Assembly (NCBI GenBank): GCA_030803735.1
Contig: JAURUC010000001.1
Span: 1,249,501 to 1,313,500 of the forward strand
Origin: Actinopolyspora lacussalsi
GTDB lineage: Bacteria; Actinomycetota; Actinomycetes; Mycobacteriales; Pseudonocardiaceae
Length of the DNA stretch: 64,000 nt
Direction: 5' to 3'
The first letter of the stretch is position 1, and every line of letters begins with the position of its first letter. Below, piece by piece: positions 54,897 through 62,861 of the stretch. The notes beneath the pieces were generated by a model. The model was not told where the DNA came from, searched no databases, and worked only from the letters and a program-made list of their open reading frames with translations. The translations under genes were made by a program, and so were the position numbers.

Positions 54897-55907
54897 ATGC
54901 GGGTACTGGCGGCTCCGGACAAGTTCCGCGGCTCGGTGAGCGCGGCCGAAGTGGCAGCCGCCATCGCGGAGGCCGCGAGGTCCTGCGGTTCGGAGTGCGT
55001 CGAGCTGCCGCTGGCGGACGGCGGCGAGGGCACGCTCGACGCGTTCGGCGGGGCCAACCGGTGGACCGAGGTGTCCGACCCGTCGGGCGAACGGGTCGAG
55101 GCGGGCTGGCGGCTCGATGCCGACGGGCGAGCCGTGGTGGAGATGGCCCGTGCCTCCGGCCTGGCGTTGGTCGGCGGCGCAGCGGGAAACGACCCCGAGA
55201 AAGCGAGCACGCGAGGCACGGGAGAGCTGATTGCCGCCGCCCTGCGGGAGGGTGCGGAGCGAGTACTGGTCGGCATGGGCGGTTCGGCGACCACCGACGG
55301 CGGTTCGGGGGCCGTCGCCGAGCTGGCGGAGTTCGCACCGCTGGACGGGTCGAACGGAAACCCCGAAGTACTGGTCTGCTGCGATGTGGAGACCGTGTTC
55401 TCGGACGCGGCGCGGATCTTCGGGCCGCAGAAAGGCGTCCGGCCGGAACTGATCGAGCACCTGACCGACAGGCTGCGCGAGATCGCCACCGAGTACCGAC
55501 GTCGATTCGGAGTGGACGTCTCGAGGATTCCGGGCGGCGGCGCGGCCGGTGGACTGGCGGGTGGTCTCGCCGCGCTGGGAGCGCGCCCGGTGTCCGGTTT
55601 CGACACGATCGCGACGGAGCTGGGGCTACGGGCCGCGCTGGGGACAGCGGACCTGGTGATAACCGGCGAGGGCAAGCTCGATCTCGGTTCGTTCGACGGC
55701 AAAGTGGTCGGCGGTGTCGCGCGCGAGGCGCGACGACACGATGTGGCGGTGCTGGCTGTGGTCGGAACCGCCGGCGCCGAGGCCGCGGCCCGGATCGCCA
55801 CGCGCGACATCACCGCGGAGTTCGGAAGTGCTCGTGCCTGGCACGAGACGACCGAGTGCGTGCGGCGATGTGTGATCGACCGGTTGGGCCCCACCGCGAA
55901 GAGCTGA
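54897..55907 (+). CDS. Glycerate 2-kinase
   Basis: 336 residues. ATG 54897 has CAGGAG about nine bases upstream. Class-II glycerate kinase motifs are VLAAPDKFRGSVSAAEVAAA, LPLADGGEGTLDAFGG, VLVGMGGSATTDGGSG, and RIPGGGAAGGLAGGLAALGA, then ADLVITGEGKLDLGSFDGK. It phosphorylates glycerate to 2-phosphoglycerate, feeding glycolysis. Following the aldolase-like and isomerase genes, it suggests that glycerate or tartronate semialdehyde is a product of the regulon 1 pathway. Confidence 0.92.
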   Translation: MRVLAAPDKFRGSVSAAEVAAAIAEAARSCGSECVELPLADGGEGTLDAFGGANRWTEVSDPSGERVEAGWRLDADGRAVVEMARASGLALVGGAAGNDPEKASTRGTGELIAAALREGAERVLVGMGGSATTDGGSGAVAELAEFAPLDGSNGNPEVLVCCDVETVFSDAARIFGPQKGVRPELIEHLTDRLREIATEYRRRFGVDVSRIPGGGAAGGLAGGLAALGARPVSGFDTIATELGLRAALGTADLVITGEGKLDLGSFDGKVVGGVAREARRHDVAVLAVVGTAGAEAAARIATRDITAEFGSARAWHETTECVRRCVIDRLGPTAKS

Positions 55908-55980
55908 CGCGAAGAACCGTCCGGGAGAGCTCACGGCGGAACTCGCTCGCCCGGTCGGTAACCGGCCACGGCGACGGGTT

Positions 55981-56038
55981 CCGCCGTGGATTCTCGGTAC
56001 GCGGTGGGACGGCACCGGCACCGTCCCACCCACGGCGG
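55981..56038. terminator. Nested hairpin terminator between convergent genes
   Basis: The inner stem GTGGGACGG / CCGTCCCAC (56004-56012 and 56021-56029) is enclosed by the outer arms CCGCCGTG (55981-55988) and CACGGCGG (56031-56038). It lies between glycerate kinase (plus) and the lyase gene (minus). Confidence 0.65.
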
Positions 56039-56050
56039 CCGAGGAGCGAA

Positions 56051-58795
56051 TCAGGGCGCCTCGTCCGGGGCGATCGCCAACAGTGAGATGATCGCCAGCC
56101 CGCGTTGGGCGGCGTCGTTGGTGGCGCAGGTGGCGAAGTCGCCGGACTGGTTGTGCGAGCGGCCGGTGGGGATCTCGTCCACCGGTGAGGCCACCGCAGC
56201 ACCGTCCACCCTGACCGCTTCGGGCCAGGGCTGCCCGTTGGGATCGGAAGTGAAGCGCTGCCAGCCGCGACGACGCAGCCACGGCTCGTCCAGCTGTTCG
56301 CCCGCCCAAGCGGTCACCCGCGAGTAGATCGTCTTGAACACACCGGGATCGAAGTCGAACCCGAACCTGTCGATCTTCTCCTCGGCGGGAGCCTGCACGT
56401 AACGGGCGAAGTCGAGCAGGGTCCGCCGGAACTCGGGAACGTCGACGAGGTCGAGCGTCTCCCACAGGATCTGTTCCCCGCAGAAGGCCATCGACAGGTT
56501 GTAACTGCTCTGGTAATCCCCCTTGTCGAGGTTGGTCAGGTGTGCCGTCTCCGGATCGAACCCGACGGCCCCACCCGCCTCACCGGTGAACAGCCCGGCG
56601 GGAAAGCCCGCGATGTCCCGCATACCGGTGACGATCCGGTCCCGCCAACGGGTCTCGCCGGTGCGTTCCCATTCGGTCAGCCAGTTGCTGACCAGCGCGT
56701 ACCAGTCCGGGCCGATGCGTAACCGGGTCGGCACCCGGTCCTGCGAGGACAGCACGTTACGCAGCGGCGGGACCCGCACCATGGTCTCGTCCGCCCGCAG
56801 CGAGGAACGCATCAGTTCTCCCAGCAGCTCGTCGGCGGTGAGGTAGTAGCAGAACCGCTTGGTGAACGACTCGGACACCCGTGCCTCCTTGGCACCGTCG
56901 CCCCAGTGCGAGACGTTGTGCCGTGAGCCCAACCCGGCGAACCGGCCGATATGGTGCGTGTCGACCTCGCTGATGTGCTTGGTCATCGCCCGGGCCAGTC
57001 GGAAGGCGTTGGGATCGCCGGAACGCAGGAAGGCGTACCACAGCATCGCGTCGGTGCCGAGCTCGCCGTTGTCCCAGGCGTAACCACCCACGTCGTAGCG
57101 CCATTCGTGCCGGTCCGCGTCGTAGGTGTGCATCACGTCGCCGTGGTCCCAGAAGCCGTACCACTGGCGTTGGTCGACCTGTCCCGCGTAGAAAGCGACG
57201 TCGCGTTCGAGGGAGTCCTCCAGCGCGGACTTCGCACTGCTGCCGCGGTCGGGCAGACTCCACCGGCCGAACACACCGGCACGGTGGTAGCGCTCCGGAC
57301 GGGCGATCAGCTGCGGCGGCGAGTCCACCACTTCGGACAGCTGGACGATCCGTTCCCGCGAGGGAGTGGATTCCAGTGCCCACAACCGCATCTCGGTGGA
57401 ACGCGCGATCCCCTCCGGGGTGCTGAATCCCTCCTGTACATCCTCGTAGGCCAGTCCCAGCCCGTGTGCCTCGGTGTCGTAGTGCCGCAGGTCCATGGCC
57501 TCGCCGTGCGGCGAGTAGGACCACAGCGTCACGGTAGCCGTGTCCCCCGCGGCACCGCGCACGTCGAGCGAACGTGGAAAACGCCGCCAGAAGTCGTGCA
57601 TCCCCACCCCGAGCCCGCCCGAAACGCCGCCAACGTAACCGAACCCCGAGGCTCGACCTCCCCTACCGGCGTTCTTGAGCCAGCTCGACTCCGCGGAGGT
57701 GCGTTTCCACACCTCGAAGTGCTCGGAGGAGCTCTGGAACAACGCGAAGTCGTTCCACAGCGCCAGATCCCGGTAGCCCTCCCGAACCTCCCGGGACCAC
57801 TCGGCCGGTGGCGGCGTGGCGTCGCCCGCGTGCTGCGCGTGGCGCACCGCCTCGCCGGGATCGCGCCGCAACCCGGTGAGCACCCGCACGGGCTCACCCC
57901 ACACTCCGCCCGAGGTGGTGCCGAACCGGATGTGCCGGTTGTGCGCGTCGTCGGCCATCGGAACGCCGAGCCGCAGTCCCATACCGCGGACGAAGACGTG
58001 CTGACTGTCGGCGTCCCAGTAGAAGTTGTGCACCAGGCTCAGCGACTCGTCGCCTGCCGCGAGATACACCCGCATGGTCCAGGGCAGCATCTTCCGACCT
58101 CCCGCGCCACGGTTGCGACCGTGGTCGCGCCGGTAGCGCCCGGAAAGCCTGACCACCGCGCGCACCGGACCGCGCTGCTCGACCTCGGCGTTTTCGACCA
58201 CCCCGGACCACTCGGTCCGCCGTGGTTCGGCGTGTTCCCCGTCCGGGCGGTCCTGCACCAGCAGCGCCAGCCGACCGTTCTCGGCGGTGATCCGGTCACC
58301 GCGTCCGATCGACCGGATCACGTGGGCTCCGTGTCTGCCCAGCCCGATCTCGACCGTGCCGTTGCTCAGCCGGATCTCGTCGCGGTGCTCGGACACGCTC
58401 ACCGCGTTGTCCGGCGCGGCCGGTTCTCCCGGCTTCAACCGGTATCCCTCGGCGGCAGCGTTCGCGGCGGCGGTGTGCCCACTCCACTTGAGCGTGCCGT
58501 CGGGCCAGTAGGCCAACGGCCAGGACTGCACCGGGACGGGATCGCCGTCGGCCGTGGTCAGGGCGAACGAGGTTTTCGCCGACATCTCGCCGCGGGACCA
58601 CGGCACACCCCAGGTCGTGTTGACCGGGGCACCGGGTGCCTTGCCGAGCCAGTGCAGCTCGGTCGGTTGGTCGGAGTCCGAACCACCGGATGGCGTAGCG
58701 GCGGCCTCGGAACCACGGACGAACAACGGGGTCGCGGCGGTTACTCCCGCCCCGGCCAGAAATCCACGACGCGCGAACTCGGAACTCGCTGACAC
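56051..58795 (-). CDS. Tat-exported exo-rhamnogalacturonan-lyase-like protein
   Basis: 914 residues. GTG 58795 has GGAGG seven bases upstream. The N-terminus carries a twin-arginine signal (SEFARRGFLAGAGVTAATPL). The mature protein begins TELHWLGKAPGAPVNTTWGV then PWSRGEM, and continues with SWPLAYWPDGTLKWSGHTAA, as in the PcRGLX/YetA-like family (PL26-type exo-rhamnogalacturonan lyases). A central (alpha/alpha) barrel-like region has HRAGVFGRWSLPDRG, WYGFWDHGDVMHTYD and YDVGGYAWDNGELGTDAMLW. It likely releases sugars from rhamnogalacturonan I outside the cell. It is divergent from the adjacent LacI-controlled rhamnose genes. The family assignment comes from recognised sequence pattern. Confidence 0.8.
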   Translation of the reverse strand: MSASSEFARRGFLAGAGVTAATPLFVRGSEAAATPSGGSDSDQPTELHWLGKAPGAPVNTTWGVPWSRGEMSAKTSFALTTADGDPVPVQSWPLAYWPDGTLKWSGHTAAANAAAEGYRLKPGEPAAPDNAVSVSEHRDEIRLSNGTVEIGLGRHGAHVIRSIGRGDRITAENGRLALLVQDRPDGEHAEPRRTEWSGVVENAEVEQRGPVRAVVRLSGRYRRDHGRNRGAGGRKMLPWTMRVYLAAGDESLSLVHNFYWDADSQHVFVRGMGLRLGVPMADDAHNRHIRFGTTSGGVWGEPVRVLTGLRRDPGEAVRHAQHAGDATPPPAEWSREVREGYRDLALWNDFALFQSSSEHFEVWKRTSAESSWLKNAGRGGRASGFGYVGGVSGGLGVGMHDFWRRFPRSLDVRGAAGDTATVTLWSYSPHGEAMDLRHYDTEAHGLGLAYEDVQEGFSTPEGIARSTEMRLWALESTPSRERIVQLSEVVDSPPQLIARPERYHRAGVFGRWSLPDRGSSAKSALEDSLERDVAFYAGQVDQRQWYGFWDHGDVMHTYDADRHEWRYDVGGYAWDNGELGTDAMLWYAFLRSGDPNAFRLARAMTKHISEVDTHHIGRFAGLGSRHNVSHWGDGAKEARVSESFTKRFCYYLTADELLGELMRSSLRADETMVRVPPLRNVLSSQDRVPTRLRIGPDWYALVSNWLTEWERTGETRWRDRIVTGMRDIAGFPAGLFTGEAGGAVGFDPETAHLTNLDKGDYQSSYNLSMAFCGEQILWETLDLVDVPEFRRTLLDFARYVQAPAEEKIDRFGFDFDPGVFKTIYSRVTAWAGEQLDEPWLRRRGWQRFTSDPNGQPWPEAVRVDGAAVASPVDEIPTGRSHNQSGDFATCATNDAAQRGLAIISLLAIAPDEAP

Positions 58796-58888
58796 GAACA
58801 ACCTCCGAACGAGGGTCTCGGAACCGTCGCTGAACGCGAAGAACGGGTGTGGCGCCAACCCTTGGAATCCCGGGTGGGTCACCCCGGA

Positions 58889-58972
58889 TCAGTCGAGATG
58901 GAAGGTCTTTTCCAGTACGCCCATCGCCTGATCCGGATCGGCACCGCCGGTGTCCACGAAGAACTCCGCCAT
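58889..58972 (-). CDS. Possible 27-residue leader peptide upstream of the lyase gene
   Basis: MAEFFVDTGGADPDQAMGVL then EKTFHLD. ATG 58972 has GGAGAG at ideal spacing, and the frame ends 93 bp upstream of the lyase start, downstream of the 59051 operator. It may be a real small protein, an upstream leader, or the broken start of a lost gene. I do not recognise it. Confidence 0.35.
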   Translation of the reverse strand: MAEFFVDTGGADPDQAMGVLEKTFHLD

Positions 58973-59050
58973 ACTCTCCGATCTCGTTTCCCGCACGTGT
59001 CGAACGGTGCCGCGCGGAACAGGCCGCGGCGGTTTCCTGAACCCGAGTTG

Positions 59051-59064
59051 ATGAAACGTTTTAT
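59051..59064. promoter_or_regulatory. LacI-type operator upstream of the lyase gene
   Basis: ATGAAACGTTTTAT differs at two positions from the perfect site GTGAAACGTTTCAC-type core at 60356. It is followed by AT-rich sequence (TTATAAAG). It probably binds the repressor at 59265. The remaining bases of 58973-59264 show no gene. Confidence 0.65.
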
Positions 59065-59264
59065 AAAGCGAGACCGTAGAGCCGAAGTGTGGTCCAGTCA
59101 ACAGCCGGGAAACGCTCCGGCGACGCGGCCGAATCACGGCACCAACCCCGCGACGACGGGACAGTGCGGCTCAACCGGGGAATGGACGATCTTTGAACAT
59201 CGCGAGCAGGCGGGAGCGAGCCCGAGCGGACACATGACGTGAACGCGCCCGGGACCGCCCACCA

Positions 59265-60311
59265 CTACCGTCGCGGCAGAGTGGAACGCCGGACGATGAG
59301 CTCGGGGGAATAGATGACACTCTCGTGCTCGTGCGCGGGGTCGCCCTCGGTCTCCCCCAGCAACAGCTCGGCGGCGGTGGACCCCATCCGCTCGGCGGGC
59401 TGACGCACCGAGGTCAGTGGAACGGCGGCGGCCGCCGCGAACTCGATGTCGTCGTAACCGACCAGGGCGACGTCCTCGGGCACCCGCACGCCCGCGTCGA
59501 ACATCGCCTGCAACAACCCGAGCGCCAGCAGATCGTTGGCGCAGAAGACCGCGGTGGGACGCGGTCGCAGCCCCAGCAGTCTCGCCCCGGCGTCCCGGCC
59601 GGAGGCGACGTCGAGTTTGGCCGTTTCCAGCACCGTCAGACTCTCCGGCCCCAGGCCGCCCGCCTCGATCGCACGTCGGGCCCCCACGAGCCGGTCGGTG
59701 CACTGCGCCAGGTTCGGAGGGCCGCTGATGTAGGCCACCCGCTCGTGGCCGTTCTCGACGAGGTGACGCACGGCCAGCTCTCCCCCGGCGACGTCGTCGA
59801 CCGAGACCGAGCAGGCGTCGTCGCTGTCGACCACCCGGTCGACGAACACGTAGGGAATCCCGTGGCGCCGGAAGGCCAGCAGGTTCGCCCCGGTGGTGTC
59901 GGCGGGGGTCACCAGCACACCACGCACCCGCTGCTCGGCGAACATCGACAGGTAGAGCGACTCGGCCTCCGAGTCCTGGGCACTGTGGCACATCATGACG
60001 CCGAGTCCGTGCTCACGCGCGGCGCGCTCCGCGCCGCGGGACATCGCGACGAAGAACGGGTTGCCGATGTCGAGCACCAGCAGCGCGACCATGCGGCTGT
60101 CGCCCGAACGCAGTTGGCGAGCCGACTCGCTGCGCACGTAACCGAGTTCGTCGATGACCGCACGGACCCGTGACCGGGTGTCCGCCGATACCCGGTCAGG
60201 ACGGTTGAGTGCGTTGGAGACGGTCCCGATGGAGACGCCCGCCCGGTGGGCGACGTCCTTGATGCTGACCTCTCCGGTGGTTTTGCGGTTGCTCCCGCCG
60301 GTCGACACCAC
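59265..60311 (-). CDS. LacI family repressor of the rhamnose/lyase genes
   Basis: 348 residues from GTG 60311; a second GTG at 60308 is better spaced from GGGAGGT. The helix-turn-helix reads VSIKDVAHRAGVSIGTVSNA, and the hinge and ligand domain (MVALLVLDIGNPFFVAMSRG, VALVGYDDIEFAAAA) are standard. The perfect palindrome GTGAAACGTTTCAC lies 45 bp from its start and a variant lies upstream of the lyase gene, so it probably represses itself, the lyase and the divergent rhamnose genes in response to rhamnose or a rhamnosyl sugar. Confidence 0.9.
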   Translation of the reverse strand: MVSTGGSNRKTTGEVSIKDVAHRAGVSIGTVSNALNRPDRVSADTRSRVRAVIDELGYVRSESARQLRSGDSRMVALLVLDIGNPFFVAMSRGAERAAREHGLGVMMCHSAQDSEAESLYLSMFAEQRVRGVLVTPADTTGANLLAFRRHGIPYVFVDRVVDSDDACSVSVDDVAGGELAVRHLVENGHERVAYISGPPNLAQCTDRLVGARRAIEAGGLGPESLTVLETAKLDVASGRDAGARLLGLRPRPTAVFCANDLLALGLLQAMFDAGVRVPEDVALVGYDDIEFAAAAAVPLTSVRQPAERMGSTAAELLLGETEGDPAHEHESVIYSPELIVRRSTLPRR

Positions 60312-60355
60312 ACCTCCCTTGACTCGGATGTCCCCCCATCTTATCCTTCGCCTGA

Positions 60356-60369
60356 GTGAAACGTTTCAC
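60356..60369. promoter_or_regulatory. LacI-type operator between lacI and the rhamnose genes
   Basis: A perfect 14-bp palindrome, GTGAAACGTTTCAC. It lies in the 396-bp gap between divergent genes. The rest of the gap (60370-60707) contains no gene I can support. Confidence 0.75.
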
Positions 60370-60707
60370 GGCTGTCGCCCACGAACTCGACACTGGCGGA
60401 ACGGCCCCCCTCCTCCCCACCGCTCAACCATCGGAGCAACCAGCGATGCCGGACGAGAACGCCGTCAAGGCGGCCTTGAAGCACCAGCGAATCGAGGCCC
60501 CTTCCCGGGTCCACGGGCACCAGGAGAAACCGGCAGTCGAACGACGGAGTAAGCGACAAGCGGGTTGGGGCGCGTGATCGGAGTCTTCCGCTCGCCCCCG
60601 GCGAGATGCCCTGTCGGCGGGGACTCCCACCACCTCCCGCAGCGGGCTCCCGACACCGAGCAAGCACACCAGTTGAGTCACTCACCAAGCACGAAAGGGC
60701 CGATTCG

Positions 60708-62756
60708 TTGAACGAGCAGCCATCCGAGAACGTGACCGACGAACTGCTGAACCGGTCCCACCGGCTCGGTGCGGATCCGCGCAACACCAACTACGCGGGC
60801 GGCAACACCTCGGCCAAGGGCACCGGTCGGGACCCGGTCACCGCCGCACCGGAACGGTTGATGTGGGTCAAGGGGTCCGGCGGTGACCTGGGCACGCTGT
60901 CCGGGGCCGGTCTGGCCGTGTTGCGGCTGGAACGGATGCGCGCGCTGACCGAGGTGTATCCGGGTGTGGAGCGCGAGGACGAGATGGTCGCGGCCCTGGA
61001 CCACTGCCTGTACGGCAAGGGCGGCGCGGCGCCCTCGATCGACACCGCCATGCACGGGCTCGTCGAGGCCGAACACGTCGACCACCTGCACCCCGACGCG
61101 GGGATCGCACTCGCCACGGCGGCCGACGGTCCGAAACTGACCGAGGAGTGCTTCGGCGACAAGGTCGTGTGGGTTCCCTGGCGACGCCCGGGATTCCAAC
61201 TCGGACTGGACATCGCCGAGGTCCGGAACCGGCACCCGCGGGCGGTCGGAGTGATCCTCGGTGGACACGGCATCACCGCCTGGGGCGAGACGAGTGAGGA
61301 GTGCGAACGGAACTCGCTGTGGCTCATCCGCACCGCGGAGGAGTTCCTCGCCGAGCGGGGAGATCCCGAACCGTTCGGACCCCCGGTCCCGGCCAACGAG
61401 GCACTGCCCGAGACCGAGCGGCACGCACGGGCCGCCGCACTCGCACCGGTGATCCGGGGACTGGTCTCCACCGACAACACGCAGGTCGGCCACTACGACG
61501 ACCGACGGGAAGTACTGGACTTCCTGGCACGGGAGAAACACCCCCAGCTGGCCGACCTCGGCACCTCGTGCCCCGACCACTTCCTGCGCACCAAGGTGCG
61601 CCCGCTGGTGCTGGACCTGCCACCCACCGCACCGCTGGAGGACGTGGTCGAACGGCTGCGGCAGCTGCATACCTCCTACCGGCAGCGCTACAGCGAGTAC
61701 TACCACCGCCACGCCGACACCGACTCGCCGGCCATGCGGGGAGCCGATCCGGCGATCGTGCTGGTGCCGGGCGTGGGCATGTTCTCCTTCGGCAAGGACA
61801 AGCAGACCGCCCGGGTCGCCGGTGAGTTCTACGTCAACGCGATCAACGTGATGCGCGGCGCGGAGGCGGTGTCGCGGTACCAGCCGATCGAGGAATCCGA
61901 GAAGTTCCGCATCGAGTACTGGGCGCTGGAGGAGGCCAAGCTCGCCCGCATGCCCGCCCCGAAACCGCTGGCGGGTCGCGTCGCGCTGGTCACCGGCGGT
62001 GGCTCGGGCATCGGCAGGGCAACCGCTCGCCGACTCAACGCCGAGGGTGCCTGCGTGGTGTTGGCCGACCGGGACACCGAATCGGCCGAGGAACTGGCCA
62101 CCGAACTCGGCGGCCCGGACAAGGCCGTGGCGGTCGGCGTCGATGTCACCGACGAGTCCGAGGTCGGCGAGCTGTTCGCGGTGGCGGCCCGATCCTTCGG
62201 CGGGGTGGATCTGGTGGTCAACAACGCCGGGATGTCCATCTCCAAACCGCTGCTGGAAACCACCGTGGCGGACTGGGACCTCCAGCACGACGTGATGGCG
62301 CGGGGCTCGTTCCTGGTGTCCCGGGAAGCCGCACGCGGCATGACGGCGGCGGGGCAGGGCGGTGACATCGTCTACATCGCCAGCAAGAACTCCGTGTTCG
62401 CCGGGCAGAACAACGTGGCCTACGGAGCCACCAAGGCCGACCAGGCGCACCAGGTGCGACTGCTGGCCGCCGAGCTGGGTGAACACGGGATCCGGGTCAA
62501 CGGCGTGAACCCGGACGGCGTGGTGCGTGGTTCGGGAATCTTCGCCGGTGGCTGGGGCGCGCAGCGAGCGGCCCACTACGGGGTGAAGGAAACCGAGCTC
62601 GGCGAGTTCTACGCCCAGCGCACGCTGCTCAAGCGGGAGGTACTGCCCGAGCACGTGGCCGCGGCGGTGTTCGCGCTCGTCGGCGGCGACCTGAACAACA
62701 CGACGGGAATGCACGTTCCGGTCGACAGTGGAGTGCCCGCCGCTTTCCTGCGGTGA
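60708..62756 (+). CDS. rhaE: Bifunctional rhamnulose-1-phosphate aldolase / short-chain dehydrogenase
   Basis: 682 residues from TTG 60708, with AAAGGG upstream. Residues 1 to about 420 are a class-II aldolase (RhaD-like) domain: GGNTSAKGTGRDPV, VEHVDHLHPDAG with the zinc-binding His pair, and GHGITAWGE. Residues about 430-682 are an SDR domain: VALVTGGGSGIGRATARRLN (TGxxxGIG) and VAYGATKADQAHQVRLLAAE (YxxxK). The aldolase yields dihydroxyacetone phosphate and L-lactaldehyde, and the dehydrogenase oxidises lactaldehyde to lactate. It lies directly before rhamnulokinase. Confidence 0.9.
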   Translation: MNEQPSENVTDELLNRSHRLGADPRNTNYAGGNTSAKGTGRDPVTAAPERLMWVKGSGGDLGTLSGAGLAVLRLERMRALTEVYPGVEREDEMVAALDHCLYGKGGAAPSIDTAMHGLVEAEHVDHLHPDAGIALATAADGPKLTEECFGDKVVWVPWRRPGFQLGLDIAEVRNRHPRAVGVILGGHGITAWGETSEECERNSLWLIRTAEEFLAERGDPEPFGPPVPANEALPETERHARAAALAPVIRGLVSTDNTQVGHYDDRREVLDFLAREKHPQLADLGTSCPDHFLRTKVRPLVLDLPPTAPLEDVVERLRQLHTSYRQRYSEYYHRHADTDSPAMRGADPAIVLVPGVGMFSFGKDKQTARVAGEFYVNAINVMRGAEAVSRYQPIEESEKFRIEYWALEEAKLARMPAPKPLAGRVALVTGGGSGIGRATARRLNAEGACVVLADRDTESAEELATELGGPDKAVAVGVDVTDESEVGELFAVAARSFGGVDLVVNNAGMSISKPLLETTVADWDLQHDVMARGSFLVSREAARGMTAAGQGGDIVYIASKNSVFAGQNNVAYGATKADQAHQVRLLAAELGEHGIRVNGVNPDGVVRGSGIFAGGWGAQRAAHYGVKETELGEFYAQRTLLKREVLPEHVAAAVFALVGGDLNNTTGMHVPVDSGVPAAFLR

Positions 62757-62861
62757 CGGCGCTCCTTCCGGTGCGAGCACCGTGTCACGCACCCCCGCTC
62801 TGCCCGACCACCCGGACCGTCCCGTCGGTCACCCGTCGACACCTTTGGGAACGAGATCGCG

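Noticed and set aside
60678..62792. A 704-codon minus-strand frame opposite the rhamnose aldolase/dehydrogenase
   Set aside because: The plus strand carries complete aldolase and SDR motifs with typical third-position GC. The minus-strand product has no recognisable domain.
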